A stretch of 64,000 nucleotides of DNA from Nitrogeniibacter mangrovi (GCF_010983895.1 NZ_CP048836.1:620001-684000), one strand, 5' to 3'. Counted from the first letter of the stretch, positions 8,736 to 19,511 are shown. Notes: a model not told the origin generated them from the letters alone. Program-made: numbers and translations.

Positions 8736-9895
8736 CATTGGCCGACGATCTGCGCGCGCCACCTCGACCGGATCCGCAGCCCGGTGCCGGACGGATCGCC
8801 ATCCTGATCTCCTTTTCCGGTGAGGGCGGGGTGGAGCGCATGGTGCTCAACCTGGTCGACGCCTTTGCGGCATGTGGCTACGGCGTCGATCTGCTGGCCA
8901 TCCGGGCCGACAGCGCCCATCTGGGGCAATTGCCGGCGGGTGTCGAGCTGATCGATCTGGGGGTGCGCCACAGTGGTCTGGCGATCTTCCCGTTGGCGCG
9001 CTACCTGCGCCGGGTGCGGCCCGCCGCGCTGCTGGCGGCCAAGGATCGGGCGATCCGCGCCGCGGTGCTGGCGCGCCGGCTGGCGGGCACGTCGACCCGC
9101 ATCGTCGGGCGCCTCGGCACCAACCTGTCGGCGGCGCTGGAGGGGCGCGCCGGGGTGTCGCGCTGGCTGCGGGTGGCGCCGATGCGCTGGATCTATCCAT
9201 CGGTCGACACCGTGGTGTGCGTCTCCGAAGGCGTGCGCGAAGACACCGCCCGCCTCACCGGCCTGAGTGCCGGGCAGCTGACCGTGATCCGCAATCCCGT
9301 GGTCACGCCTCGGCTGGCGAGTCTGGCGGCCGAGGCGGTGGATCATCCCTGGGCGCATGGCGCCGAGGTGCCGCTGATCCTCGGCGCCGGCCGGCTCACC
9401 GAGCAGAAGGATTTCGACACCCTGGTGCGCGCCTTCGCGATCGTGCGGCGCCAGCGCCCGGCGCGGCTGGTGATCCTCGGCGACGGGCGCCTGCGCGGGC
9501 GTCTGGAGGCACGCATTGCCGAACTCGGCCTGGGCGAGGACGTGGCCCTGCCGGGCTTTACGCCCAACCCCTACGCGTGGATGGCGCGGGCGAGCCTGTT
9601 CGTGCTCAGCTCCGCCTGGGAGGGCTCGCCCAACGTGCTCACCGAAGCGCTGGCGCTGGGCACCCCGAGCGTGGCCACCGACTGCCCGAGCGGGCCGCGC
9701 GAAGTGCTCGCGGGCGGGCGCTTCGGACCACTGGTGCCGGTGGGCGACGCCGAGGCAATGGGGGCCGCGATGCTGGCCACCCTGGCGGACCCGCTGCCGG
9801 GCCCGACGCTACGGTCGGCGGTGGCCGACTACCATCGCGACGCCTCGGCCGCCGCCTACCTGGCCGCCTTGGGGCTGGGGAGCGCAAACGGGTAG
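8732..9895 (+). CDS. Glycosyltransferase family 4 protein (third of three paralogs)
   Basis: Predicted 387-residue GT4 enzyme whose ATG overlaps the upstream TGA (ATGA). After a short N-terminal extension of about 20 residues it shows IAILISFSGEGGVERMVLN, then GAGRLTEQKDFDTLVRAFAIV and the E-x7-E motif in EGSPNVLTE. An open frame extends upstream to 8510, but that part is out-of-frame sequence of the previous gene. High similarity to the two preceding genes in motif order and wording supports tandem duplication. The likely role is sequential sugar addition to a surface glycan. Confidence 0.88.
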   Translation: MTLADDLRAPPRPDPQPGAGRIAILISFSGEGGVERMVLNLVDAFAACGYGVDLLAIRADSAHLGQLPAGVELIDLGVRHSGLAIFPLARYLRRVRPAALLAAKDRAIRAAVLARRLAGTSTRIVGRLGTNLSAALEGRAGVSRWLRVAPMRWIYPSVDTVVCVSEGVREDTARLTGLSAGQLTVIRNPVVTPRLASLAAEAVDHPWAHGAEVPLILGAGRLTEQKDFDTLVRAFAIVRRQRPARLVILGDGRLRGRLEARIAELGLGEDVALPGFTPNPYAWMARASLFVLSSAWEGSPNVLTEALALGTPSVATDCPSGPREVLAGGRFGPLVPVGDAEAMGAAMLATLADPLPGPTLRSAVADYHRDASAAAYLAALGLGSANG

Positions 9896-9946
9896 GATGT
9901 CGCCCACATCACGGCCTGCCGCCGGGCGGGCGGAGCCTTGCAAACG

Positions 9947-10621
9947 ATGCTGCTGTCACTGAAATACAACTTCCTGTTCGTGCATATCGCCAAGACCGGC
10001 GGCACCTCGGTGCGCGACTCCCTGCGCCCGCTGCGCCTGCGCGACCCGTGGTTTGCGGTGCAGTTCCTGTGCTCGCGGCTGTCGGCGATGTCGGGGCACC
10101 GGCTGGGGATCAAGTTTCCGCGCCACTCCAAGATCATCGCCGCCAAGGAGATGCTGCCGGCCGAGACCTTCGACGCCCTGTTCAAGTTCGTCTTCGTGCG
10201 CAACCCGTGGGACCTGCAGGTGAGCTCCTACCACCATATCCGCCGCGAACGCCCCCACCTGATGAGCCACATCGACAGCTTCGAGGACTTCATCCGCTGG
10301 AAGCTCGACCCGGAGCGGCCCTACCAGTTCCACGTGGACACCAGCATCGAGCTGCAGAGCGACTACGTGGTGGATCTGCACGGCAAGGTGCTGGTGGATT
10401 TCATCGGCCGCTACGAGCGCCTGCCGGAAGATTTCGACGAGGCCTGCCGCCGCATCTGCATCGCCCCGCCCACGCTGCTGCACAAGCGCCAGGCCACCGA
10501 CCGCAAGAAGGACTACCGCAGCTACTACACGGATGCGGTCGCGGAGCGGGTGGCGCAGCACTTCGCGCGCGATATCGAGATCTTCGGCTACGGCTTCGAT
10601 CCGGAGCCGGACGAGGTGTAG
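9947..10621 (+). CDS. Sulfotransferase family 2 domain protein
   Basis: Predicted 224-residue cytoplasmic sulfotransferase that would use PAPS to sulfate a glycan. The 5'-phosphosulfate-binding loop FVHIAKTGGTSVRDSL is at about residues 11-26, and the 3'-phosphate-binding block FVFVRNPWDLQVSSYHH lies near 80-97. GGAG at 9932-9935 gives a sensible spacing to ATG 9947, so I prefer it over the TTG at 9938. It follows three glycosyltransferases, so the natural reading is sulfation of the polysaccharide made by this cluster. Homologs also act on lipids or small molecules, so the acceptor is an inference from context. Confidence 0.85.
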   Translation: MLLSLKYNFLFVHIAKTGGTSVRDSLRPLRLRDPWFAVQFLCSRLSAMSGHRLGIKFPRHSKIIAAKEMLPAETFDALFKFVFVRNPWDLQVSSYHHIRRERPHLMSHIDSFEDFIRWKLDPERPYQFHVDTSIELQSDYVVDLHGKVLVDFIGRYERLPEDFDEACRRICIAPPTLLHKRQATDRKKDYRSYYTDAVAERVAQHFARDIEIFGYGFDPEPDEV

Positions 10622-10639
10622 GGCGGCTTTCAAGCCGCC
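10622..10639. terminator. Short perfect hairpin between convergent sulfotransferase and msbA
   Basis: Immediately after the sulfotransferase stop, GGCGGCTT is followed by 2 bases and then AAGCCGCC, an 8-bp perfect inverted repeat. There is no U-run on either strand, so it is a hairpin candidate rather than a proven intrinsic terminator. It sits in the 30-bp gap between convergent genes. Confidence 0.4.
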
Positions 10640-10651
10640 AGCGACGTTGCC

Positions 10652-12406
<1,755 letters not shown>

Positions 12407-12413
12407 CGGTCGG

Positions 12414-13076
12414 TTACTCCCTGTGTAGCACTTTGTCCACGATCAGGCTCGACCAGCCTTCGGAGCGGAACTGCCGCTTGACCGCATCGGGGTCGTAGAC
12501 CGTATCCACCCAGGTCATGAAGTCGATGGGCGTGTGGGCGTGGTAGGCCATGTAGCTGGCGAGGAAGAAGTCGAGCACGCCGGTGCGCGCCCGGCGCGAG
12601 TGACCGTATTTCCAGTGCAGCTCGCGCATGGCCGCCTCGACCGGATGGTTCAGATGCAGGATGCGGTACAGGGCGGCGGCGATGCCGGCGCGGTCGGCGC
12701 CCGACTTGCAGTGCATGAGCGCCGGATACTCGATCGAGTCGAACAGATCCTTGAGCATGTGGATGCGCGCCGGGCTCGGGGCGCCGCGGGAGAACAGCCG
12801 CGCGTCGTGGAAGGCGATACCGAGCTCTTCGCAGATGGCCTGTTCGAGCGGATAGGAGCCGTAATGACTCTCGCCGCGCAGGTTGATGATGGTCCTGAGG
12901 CCGAAGCGATGCCGGTAGCCGCGGATCTGCGCCGGACTGGGCTGGCTGCTGCGGTACATGCCGCCGCCCAGGTCGTGCAGGTTGTTGTACACCGAGCGGA
13001 AAAAGCCATGGTCGACCACATGCATGTCGAGCCAGGCGCGAAAACGTCCGGATTTCTTGGAAAGGTCCCAGGCCAC
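12414..13076 (-). CDS. Cys-based (dual-specificity/tyrosine-type) phosphatase
   Basis: Predicted 220-residue protein with the P-loop HCKSGADRAG, the H-C-x5-R signature of Cys-dependent phosphatases. The region before it (GGGMYRSSQPSPAQIRGY and RTIINLRGESH) is typical of the bacterial DSP-like group that precedes the P-loop. I prefer GTG 13076 because GGTGAG lies 6 bases before it; a TTG at 13094 is an alternative. A TATACT at 13109-13114 on this strand is a candidate -10. The gene directly precedes msbA, so it may dephosphorylate a lipid or glycan intermediate or a regulatory protein. The substrate is unknown. Confidence 0.82.
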   Translation of the reverse strand: MAWDLSKKSGRFRAWLDMHVVDHGFFRSVYNNLHDLGGGMYRSSQPSPAQIRGYRHRFGLRTIINLRGESHYGSYPLEQAICEELGIAFHDARLFSRGAPSPARIHMLKDLFDSIEYPALMHCKSGADRAGIAAALYRILHLNHPVEAAMRELHWKYGHSRRARTGVLDFFLASYMAYHAHTPIDFMTWVDTVYDPDAVKRQFRSEGWSSLIVDKVLHRE

Positions 13077-13130
13077 GTGGCGCTCACCGCGCAATTGACA
13101 ATTGGCGGAGTATACCGGAGCGCAGGCCGC

Positions 13131-13679
13131 TCACCGGTTGAACCACTTGAGCATCACGCCCCAGGCGTGCACGTCGAGGCGGCTGGCGTGGCCGCAGGCG
13201 AAGTCCAAGCCCAGCCAGCGGTCCGGCGGCAGGCCGAGCAGCTGGCCGGCGATGACCCGCAGCGGGCCGCCGTGGCCGACCACTACATGGGCTTCGGCCT
13301 CGGGGTCCAGCCGTTCGCTCATCCACTGGCGCACCCGCTGGGCCATCTCCAGCGGGGTCTCGCCATTGGGCGGGCGGAAGTTCATCGGGTCCTTCGACCA
13401 GTCGTCGATGGCGCTGCCGATGGCCTCGAAGGGCTGGCCCTCCCAGTCGCCGAAGCTCACTTCCTTGAGCCGGTCGTCCAGTTGCGGTTCGCCCAGCTCG
13501 ACGGCCAGCCGGTGGGCCCGTTGCAGCGGGCTGGCATGCAGCGCATAGGCCTCGGGGAGCAGGGGGCGCAGGCGCGCGGCGACGTCGGCGGGGGCTTCGG
13601 CGAGGCCGACGTCGGTCTGGCCGTAGCAGGTGCCGGCGGCCACGTCGGGCCGGGGGTGGCGGATCAGATAGAGTTCCAT
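13131..13679 (-). CDS. cobC: Histidine phosphatase, probable alpha-ribazole phosphatase CobC
   Basis: 182-residue histidine-phosphatase superfamily protein. The catalytic motif reads LIRHPRPD (usually RHG, here RHP, with the nucleophilic His kept), and the second catalytic His is in [10 protein letters not shown]. Alpha-ribazole phosphatase removes phosphate from alpha-ribazole-5'-phosphate late in cobalamin assembly. The assignment relies on context: its start overlaps the 3' end of cobS by 16 bp and cobT lies just upstream. Sequence alone would also allow a phosphoglycerate-mutase-like phosphatase. Confidence 0.8.
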   Translation of the reverse strand: MELYLIRHPRPDVAAGTCYGQTDVGLAEAPADVAARLRPLLPEAYALHASPLQRAHRLAVELGEPQLDDRLKEVSFGDWEGQPFEAIGSAIDDWSKDPMNFRPPNGETPLEMAQRVRQWMSERLDPEAEAHVVVGHGGPLRVIAGQLLGLPPDRWLGLDFACGHASRLDVHAWGVMLKWFNR

Positions 13680-14434
13680 GCGACGAGAATCCCGATGTAG
13701 CAGGCCAGCTCGGTACCCTGTTGGGCAGCACCCAGGCAGTCGCCGGTGTAGCCGCCGAGCCGGCGTTTGAAGAGGCGGGCGGCCCACCAGGTGACGATGA
13801 GCACGGCCACGCCGCCCCCGACCACCTCGATCCAGCCGAGCAGCAGCAGTGGCGCCAGGCCGCCCAGGCCCGCGACCACCAGTTCCATGTCGGAGAGCTG
13901 GCGTGCCAGCGGCTTCGACTTGCTGGTCTCGTCCTCGCGGACATAGACCAGGGTGTGGATCAGGCTGGTGGAAGCGAAGCGCGACAGGGCATGGCCGGCG
14001 ATCATCGCGGTGATCGCGCCGGGTGTGCCGTGGGCGGCGATCTCCACCAGCGCGGCGGCCTTGGCCAGCAGCATCAGCACCAGCCCGGCGGCGCCGTAGC
14101 TGCCGATGCGCGAGTCCTTCATGATGGTGAGCGCCTGGGTCTTGTCCCAGCCGCCCCCGAGGCCGTCGCAGGTGTCGGCGAAGCCGTCTTCATGGAAGGC
14201 GCCGGTCAGGCGAATGGTGGCCGCCATGGAGAGGATGACCGACAGGCTCGCCGGCAGCCACTGGCGGGCGAACCAGAACACTGCGGCGCCCGCCACGCCC
14301 ACGACGATGCCGACCCAGGGAAAGAAACGGGCCGCATGGTTGAGCCGGTCGGTGGAGAATGGCACCCAGCCCGGGATGGGGATGCGGGTGAAAAAACCCA
14401 GCGCGGTCAGGAAGAGTTCGAGCTGATAGCGCAT
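13664..14434 (-). CDS. cobS: Adenosylcobinamide-GDP ribazoletransferase CobS
   Basis: 256-residue polytopic membrane enzyme that joins adenosylcobinamide-GDP with alpha-ribazole(-phosphate), the last step of the nucleotide-loop pathway. It begins [19 protein letters not shown] and contains the signature [15 protein letters not shown] followed by [10 protein letters not shown], both diagnostic of CobS. Several hydrophobic helices follow. Size matches the family (about 250). It lies between cobC and cobT on the same strand; a dispersed GC-rich repeat occupies the gap to cobT. Confidence 0.95.
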   Translation of the reverse strand: MRYQLELFLTALGFFTRIPIPGWVPFSTDRLNHAARFFPWVGIVVGVAGAAVFWFARQWLPASLSVILSMAATIRLTGAFHEDGFADTCDGLGGGWDKTQALTIMKDSRIGSYGAAGLVLMLLAKAAALVEIAAHGTPGAITAMIAGHALSRFASTSLIHTLVYVREDETSKSKPLARQLSDMELVVAGLGGLAPLLLLGWIEVVGGGVAVLIVTWWAARLFKRRLGGYTGDCLGAAQQGTELACYIGILVAWNSI

Positions 14435-14462
14435 GAGCTCAGCGTCTCCGCCCTCCGCCGGA

Positions 14463-14522
14463 CCGCCCCAAGGAGGGCGCGGCCCCCTCGGGGGGCAGCG
14501 AGCGAAAGCGAGCGTGGGGGCT
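14463..14522. repeat. Dispersed GC-rich extragenic repeat, copy A
   Basis: The cobS-cobT gap holds a CCGCCCCA block, then CGGCCCCCTCGGGGGGCAG and, after an A/G-rich stretch, GAGCGTGGGGGCT. The same blocks in the same order recur at 53758-53822 (copy B), with a different A/G-rich middle. The CCCCCTCGGGGGG core is self-complementary. This resembles extragenic repeats I know from betaproteobacterial genomes. Both copies abut gene starts or ends on the minus strand. Confidence 0.7.
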
Positions 14523-14535
14523 CATCACCACCTCA

Positions 14536-15570
14536 TCAACGCTTGTCGCTGACGCCGGCCGACTCGAAGCTGGCCATCTGGTCGAGAAAGTTGGCGGCGG
14601 CCTGGATCAGCGGCCAGGCCAGCGCGGCGCCGGTGCCTTCCCCCAGGCGCAGGCCGATGTCCAGCAGCGGGGCGGCGTTCAGGTGCTTGAGCTGATAGGC
14701 GTGACCCGGCTCACCCGAGTGATGGGCGAACACGCAGTAGCCGGTGATGGCCGGAATCAGCGCATGGGCCACCAGCAGGGCGGCGGTGACGATGAACCCG
14801 TCCACGAGGATCAGCATGCGTTTTTCGGCGGCGCCGAACAGGGCACCGACGAGCATGGCGACCTCGAAGCCGCCGTATTCGGCCAGCACCTCGAGCGGAT
14901 TGGCCGGTACGCCGCCGCGCGCCAGCGCCCGGGCCAGCAGCATGTGCTTGCGGTCCAGTCCGGCGTCGTCGAGCCCGGTGCCGCGGCCGATCACCTGCGG
15001 CAGCGGGGTGCCGGTGAGGCAGTGGGTGATCAGCGAGGCCGAGGCGGTGTTGCCGATGCCCATCTCGCCGAAGCCGATCACGTTGCAGCCGCCCTCGGCC
15101 AGGGTGTGCGCGAGTTGCCGACCATAGGCCATGGCGGTGTCGCGCTGGCTGCCGCTCATGGCCGGGCGCTCCAGGTAGTTGGCGGTGCCCGGCGCGATCT
15201 TGCCGTTGATCAGCCCCTCGCGTTTGCCGAAGTCGTGGGCGACACCGGCATCGACCACGCGCAGGGCGATCTCGTTCTGGCGCGCGAACACGTTGATGGC
15301 GGCGCCGCCGGCGAGGAAGTTCTCCACCATCTGCCAGGTCACGTCCTGCGGATAGGCGGATATGCCGGCGGTGGCGGCGCCGTGGTCGCCGGCGAACACC
15401 ACCACGTGCGGGCGCTTCAGGGCCGGGGTGAGGCTGCGCTGGATGCGGCCGAGCTGCAGGGCCAGCGCCTCGAGGCGGCCGAGCGAGCCCACCGGCTTGG
15501 TCTTGGTGTCGATCTTGTGGCGGAGCGCGTCGACCAGCGTGTCGTCGAGGGGGGCAATGGCAATGTTCAT
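14536..15570 (-). CDS. cobT: Nicotinate-nucleotide--dimethylbenzimidazole phosphoribosyltransferase CobT
   Basis: 344-residue enzyme that makes alpha-ribazole-5'-phosphate from dimethylbenzimidazole and nicotinate mononucleotide for the lower axial ligand of cobalamin. It contains [33 protein letters not shown] and, near the C-terminus, [14 protein letters not shown] with the catalytic Glu. Length is normal (about 350). ATG 15570 is chosen over GTG 15588 because conserved sequence starts at MNIAIAP; both are possible. It heads the minus-strand cobT-cobS-cobC group. Confidence 0.95.
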   Translation of the reverse strand: MNIAIAPLDDTLVDALRHKIDTKTKPVGSLGRLEALALQLGRIQRSLTPALKRPHVVVFAGDHGAATAGISAYPQDVTWQMVENFLAGGAAINVFARQNEIALRVVDAGVAHDFGKREGLINGKIAPGTANYLERPAMSGSQRDTAMAYGRQLAHTLAEGGCNVIGFGEMGIGNTASASLITHCLTGTPLPQVIGRGTGLDDAGLDRKHMLLARALARGGVPANPLEVLAEYGGFEVAMLVGALFGAAEKRMLILVDGFIVTAALLVAHALIPAITGYCVFAHHSGEPGHAYQLKHLNAAPLLDIGLRLGEGTGAALAWPLIQAAANFLDQMASFESAGVSDKR

Positions 15571-15621
15571 CGGGTCAGGATCCGGCACGCGATGGGGGCC
15601 GATGGTAGCACGGCGGGGCGC

Positions 15622-16179
15622 TCAGGCCGGGGTGCCCTTGAGTGTCAGCGGCAGGCCGGCGGCGACGAAGGTGACCGTGTCACAGGCGGCGGCGACCGTC
15701 TGGTTCAGGCGTCCGGCCTCGTCGCGGAACAGGCGGCCCAGCGGCGACTCGGGCACCAGGCCGAGGCCGACCTCGTTGGCCACCAGGATCACATGGCCCG
15801 GCAGACCGGGCAGGGCGGCGACCAGCGCGTCCACCTCGGCCTGCCAGGCGGCCATGTGGTCCACCGAGTGGGGGGCGGCCAGCGAGGCGGCGTCGCGGGT
15901 CAGCAGGTTCGACAGCCACAGGGTCAGGCAGTCGACGATCACACAGCCGTCGCCGTGCGCCGCCAGGCGCACGGCCGCGGCCAGCGCCACGGGGGCTTCG
16001 ACCACCGACCAGTGCGCCGGGCGGTCGGCCCGGTGGCGGGCGATGCGCGCGGCCATCTCCTCGTCGCCGGCCTCGGCGGTGGCGATCACGGTGACCGGGC
16101 CGCCGTGGGCGGTGGCGCGTTGTTCGGCGAGGCGGCTCTTGCCCGAGCGGGCGCCGCCGAGAATCAGTTCGGTACTCAT
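15622..16179 (-). CDS. cobU: Bifunctional adenosylcobinamide kinase/guanylyltransferase CobU
   Basis: 185-residue enzyme that phosphorylates adenosylcobinamide and then forms adenosylcobinamide-GDP. Walker A is GGARSGKS at the N-terminus. The conserved VDCLTLWLSNLL and VANEVGLGLVPESPLGR with FRDEAGRLNQ follow, all typical of CobU/CobP. It reads towards cobT with a 51-bp gap and is divergent from the riboswitch-controlled btuB operon. Confidence 0.95.
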   Translation of the reverse strand: MSTELILGGARSGKSRLAEQRATAHGGPVTVIATAEAGDEEMAARIARHRADRPAHWSVVEAPVALAAAVRLAAHGDGCVIVDCLTLWLSNLLTRDAASLAAPHSVDHMAAWQAEVDALVAALPGLPGHVILVANEVGLGLVPESPLGRLFRDEAGRLNQTVAAACDTVTFVAAGLPLTLKGTPA

Positions 16180-16243
16180 GGGTGATGCACTGCAAAAGCG
16201 GGAAAAACTCGTGTAGTATCGGCGCCTTGCCTAGCGATAGGCA

Positions 16244-16462
16244 AACGTGTTTCAGGTGCCTGACGGCGAACCCGCCCGATGGATAAACGGGAAACAGGTG
16301 CGCGATATCGGCCCCCATCGGGGTCGAACCGCAAGGCCTGTGCTGCCCCCGCAACGGTAAGTGGCATCAAGGTGCATCCAGTCGCCACTGGGTCGAAGGA
16401 CCCGGGAAGGCGATGTACCGAGCAAGCGACGCTTGCAGCCACGAGCCCGGATACCGGCCCGG
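16244..16462 (+). ncRNA. Cobalamin riboswitch upstream of btuB
   Basis: Plus-strand leader with the ordered hallmarks of the adenosylcobalamin aptamer: TTTCAGGTGCC (16250-16260), GGGAAACAGGTGCG, GCTGCCCCCGCAACGGTAA, GCCACTGGG paired to CCCGGGAAGGCG, and the B12 box AGCCCGGATACCGGCC near the 3' end. It ends about 137 bp before btuB. Binding of the cofactor would shut off the btuBCDF-cobO-cobA operon, most likely by blocking translation start since no clear terminator hairpin with a U-run is seen between aptamer and gene. Confidence 0.96.
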
Positions 16463-16598
16463 AACGCTCATGACGGAAGTGCCGCGGGGTGCGGCGGATG
16501 CATGTCGATTCGACCTCCATCCCCCTCTCTCCCGCGTCGCCTCCGGAACATTGTGTCGCACGTCGGGCGGGGACGCCCGGGGTGCCGGGGAGAGTCTC

Positions 16599-18434
16599 TT
16601 GAGTATCCGTTCGATCGTCGCCGCGATGGCGACCAGCCTTGTGTTGCCTTCCATGTCGGCTGTGGCCGATTCCCAGGGGGAGGCGATCGTCGTCACCGCC
16701 ACCCGCACCGCCCGTACCGTCGACGAGACGCTCGCGCCGGTCACCATCATCACCCGCCAGGACATCGAGCGCCTGCAGCCGCAGTCGGTGGTGGACCTGT
16801 TTCGCGGCCTGCCCGGCGTGAGCTTCGCCAACAACGGGGGGCGTGGCAAGCAGACCTCCCTGTTCCTGCGCGGCACCGAGTCGGATCATGTGCTGGTGCT
16901 CATCGATGGGGTGAAAGTCGGTTCCGCCACCGCGGGGCAGGCCGCCTTCCAGGATCTGCCGGTGGACCTTATCGACCGCATCGAGATCGTGCGCGGTCCA
17001 CGCTCCAGCCTTTACGGTTCGGAAGCCATCGGCGGCGTCATCCAGATCTTCACGCGGCGCGGTGGCCAGGGCTTCACGCCCTCGTTCAGCATCGGCGCAG
17101 GGACCGATCACCACTACAAGGGCACGGCCAGCGTGAGTCAGCGCAACGACCACGGCTGGATCAGCCTGAGCCTGAGCCGTGAGCTGACCGACGGCTTCAA
17201 CTCCTGCCGGGTCGAGGCCGCGGGCGTCGGCGGCTGCTACACCGCCGAACCCGACCGGGACGGCTACGACAACAACTCGGGCAGCCTGAATGCCGGTTAC
17301 CGCTTCGGCGGCGGCACCGAGGTGGCCTTCAACTGGATGAAGACCGACGCCGAGTCGAAGTTCGACGGCAGCTACCAGAACAGCGCCAAGTCCAGCCAGG
17401 AAGTGGCGGGCCTGAAGCTCTCGGTGAAGCCGTTCGCGCCGTGGACCTCGAGCGTGTCGGTCGGGGTGAGCAAGGATCACGCGAACAACTACCTGAACGG
17501 CGTCTATGCCAGCACCTTCGACACCCAGCGCACCACCGGCACCTGGCAGAACGACCTGATGCTCGGCAAGGCGGTGACCCTGACCGTGGGGGTCGATGCG
17601 CAGCGCGACGAGATCGACAGCAGCACCGCCTACGCCGAGCGCGCGCGCGACAACACCGGCGTGTTCGCCCTCCTGCAGGCGGATGTCGGGGTGCATGAAT
17701 TGCAGCTGTCGGTGCGTCGTGACGACAACGAGCAGTTCGGCCGGCACACCACCGGCTCGGTGGCCTGGGGCATGGGCCTGACGCCGGCGATCCGGCTGGT
17801 GGCCTCCTATGCCACCGCGTTCAAGGCACCCACCTTCAACGAGCTCTACTTCCCGTTCTACGGCAAGGCCGACCTGCGCCCCGAGACCTCGGATACCGTG
17901 GAACTGGGCCTGCGCGGCGAGCACGGCTGGGGGCGCTGGACGGTGAACGTGTTCGAGTCCGACGTGGAGGACCTGATCGCCTACGATGCTTCGATCTTCC
18001 TGGCCAACAACGTCGATTCGGCACGTATCCAGGGCGCCGAGGCCACGCTGGCGACCACGCTGGCGGGCATCGACGTGCGCGGCAGTCTCACCCTGCTCGA
18101 TACCAGCAACGAATCCGACAACGCCTACCAGGGCAACTGGCTTGCCCGTCGCCCGGCCCAGTCGGCCCGTCTCGACCTGGATCGCGCCATCGGCCCGGTG
18201 CGTGTCGGCGCCACGGTCGTGGCCGAAGGCAAGCGCTACGACGATCTGGCCAACGAGCATCGCCTGGGCGGCTACGCCACCCTCGATCTGCGTGCCGAAT
18301 ACGCCTTTGCGCCGCACTGGCGCGTGCAGGCGACGCTGGGCAACGTCTTCGACAAGGCCTACGAGACGGCGCGTTTCTATCGCCAGCAAGGGCGCAACGT
18401 GTTCCTCACCCTGCGCTACGCGCCGGGGCGGTAA
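16599..18434 (+). CDS. btuB: TonB-dependent vitamin B12 receptor BtuB
   Basis: Outer-membrane receptor for cobalamin or corrinoids, about 611 residues (E. coli BtuB is 614). A signal peptide ends near SMSAVA, followed by a TonB box in EAIVVTATRT and a plug domain (VTIITRQDIERLQPQSVVDL, RGPRSSLYGSEAIGGV). The beta-barrel ends in a family-type NVFDKAYE...FLTLRYAPGR segment. I chose TTG 16599 because GGGGAGAG lies 5-6 bases upstream; an ATG at 16626 would cut into the signal peptide. A longer open frame from 16413 overlaps the riboswitch and is not credible. The operon is governed by the cobalamin riboswitch. Confidence 0.94.
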   Translation: MSIRSIVAAMATSLVLPSMSAVADSQGEAIVVTATRTARTVDETLAPVTIITRQDIERLQPQSVVDLFRGLPGVSFANNGGRGKQTSLFLRGTESDHVLVLIDGVKVGSATAGQAAFQDLPVDLIDRIEIVRGPRSSLYGSEAIGGVIQIFTRRGGQGFTPSFSIGAGTDHHYKGTASVSQRNDHGWISLSLSRELTDGFNSCRVEAAGVGGCYTAEPDRDGYDNNSGSLNAGYRFGGGTEVAFNWMKTDAESKFDGSYQNSAKSSQEVAGLKLSVKPFAPWTSSVSVGVSKDHANNYLNGVYASTFDTQRTTGTWQNDLMLGKAVTLTVGVDAQRDEIDSSTAYAERARDNTGVFALLQADVGVHELQLSVRRDDNEQFGRHTTGSVAWGMGLTPAIRLVASYATAFKAPTFNELYFPFYGKADLRPETSDTVELGLRGEHGWGRWTVNVFESDVEDLIAYDASIFLANNVDSARIQGAEATLATTLAGIDVRGSLTLLDTSNESDNAYQGNWLARRPAQSARLDLDRAIGPVRVGATVVAEGKRYDDLANEHRLGGYATLDLRAEYAFAPHWRVQATLGNVFDKAYETARFYRQQGRNVFLTLRYAPGR

Positions 18435-18440
18435 GCGCGC

Positions 18441-19511
18441 ATGAGCCTGGCCCCCGGCGCAGATGCGCAAGGCCCGGTTTCGGGCGACACTACGGACTTC
18501 GTCGTGTCGTCCGGAGCCCTGCGTCGGGGAATGTTCGCCCGCAAGAGAGCCTTCTTCATTCTCGGCCTGTTGTGCCTGAGCAGCGTGCTGGCGGTGCTCC
18601 TCGCCTTGCGCGCGGGCAGCGTCGGTGCCGGCTGGGGCGACGTGATCGCCGCGCTGGGCGGCCATGTGGATACCACCCTGACCGCCGTGGTGCGCGAACT
18701 GCGCCTGCCACGTGCGATGGCCGCCTTCGCCAGCGGCGGCCTGCTGGCCCTGGCCGGGGCGCTGATGCAGGTGCTGCTGCGCAATCCGCTGGCTGATCCC
18801 TATGTGCTGGGCGTGTCCGGCGGGGCGGCGGTGGGGGCGCTGTCGGCGATCTTCCTCGGCTGGGCGAGCTGGCTGGTGGACGCCTCGGCGTTCGCCGGGG
18901 CCTTCGGCGCCATGGTGCTGGTGTTCGGCCTGGCACGGGGCGACGGCTCCTGGACCCAGAGCCGTCTGCTGCTCACCGGGGTGATCGTGGCCGCCGGCTG
19001 TGGTGCGGTGGTGGTGTTCATGCTGGTCATGACCACCGACACCCGCGTGCAGTCCATGCTGTTCTGGCTCACCGGCGACGTCTCCGGTGCGGCCCGCCCG
19101 TGGCCGGCGCTGTTCGTGCTGGTGGCGGGCCTGGTCGCGATCCTGCCCTTCGCGCGCGACCTGAACGTGCTGGCGCGTGGCGAGCTGGGGGCGCAGGCGC
19201 TGGGGGTGGGCACGCGCGGGCTGCGGGTGTGGGTCTATGTGCTCGCCTCGGTGCTCACCGCCGCGGCGGTGACGCTGGTGGGGCTGGTGGGCTTCGTCGG
19301 CCTGATCGTGCCGCATCTGGTGCGCCTGGCAATCGGCAACGACCAGCGCCTGCTGCTGCCCGCCGCCGTCCTCGCCGGCGGCACCCTGCTCACGGTGGCC
19401 GACACCGCTGCGCGCACGCTGGTGGCGCCGACCCAGTTGCCGGTGGGTGTGCTCACCGCCCTGATCGGCGTGCCGGTGTTCCTGTTCCTGCTGATCCGCC
19501 ATCCGCGATGA
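18441..19511 (+). CDS. btuC: Cobalamin/iron-siderophore ABC transporter permease (FecCD family), BtuC
   Basis: Inner-membrane permease of about 356 residues with roughly ten helices. The family signature LVGFVGLIVPHLVRL is near residue 285. GALMQVLLRNPLADPYVLGVSGGA matches the conserved FecCD block. The first 30 residues before MFARKRAFF look poorly conserved, so the true start could be 18531; neither start has a clear Shine-Dalgarno. It lies 6 bp after btuB and overlaps btuD by 4 bp, so the import role is B12 by context. Confidence 0.92.
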   Translation: MSLAPGADAQGPVSGDTTDFVVSSGALRRGMFARKRAFFILGLLCLSSVLAVLLALRAGSVGAGWGDVIAALGGHVDTTLTAVVRELRLPRAMAAFASGGLLALAGALMQVLLRNPLADPYVLGVSGGAAVGALSAIFLGWASWLVDASAFAGAFGAMVLVFGLARGDGSWTQSRLLLTGVIVAAGCGAVVVFMLVMTTDTRVQSMLFWLTGDVSGAARPWPALFVLVAGLVAILPFARDLNVLARGELGAQALGVGTRGLRVWVYVLASVLTAAAVTLVGLVGFVGLIVPHLVRLAIGNDQRLLLPAAVLAGGTLLTVADTAARTLVAPTQLPVGVLTALIGVPVFLFLLIRHPR

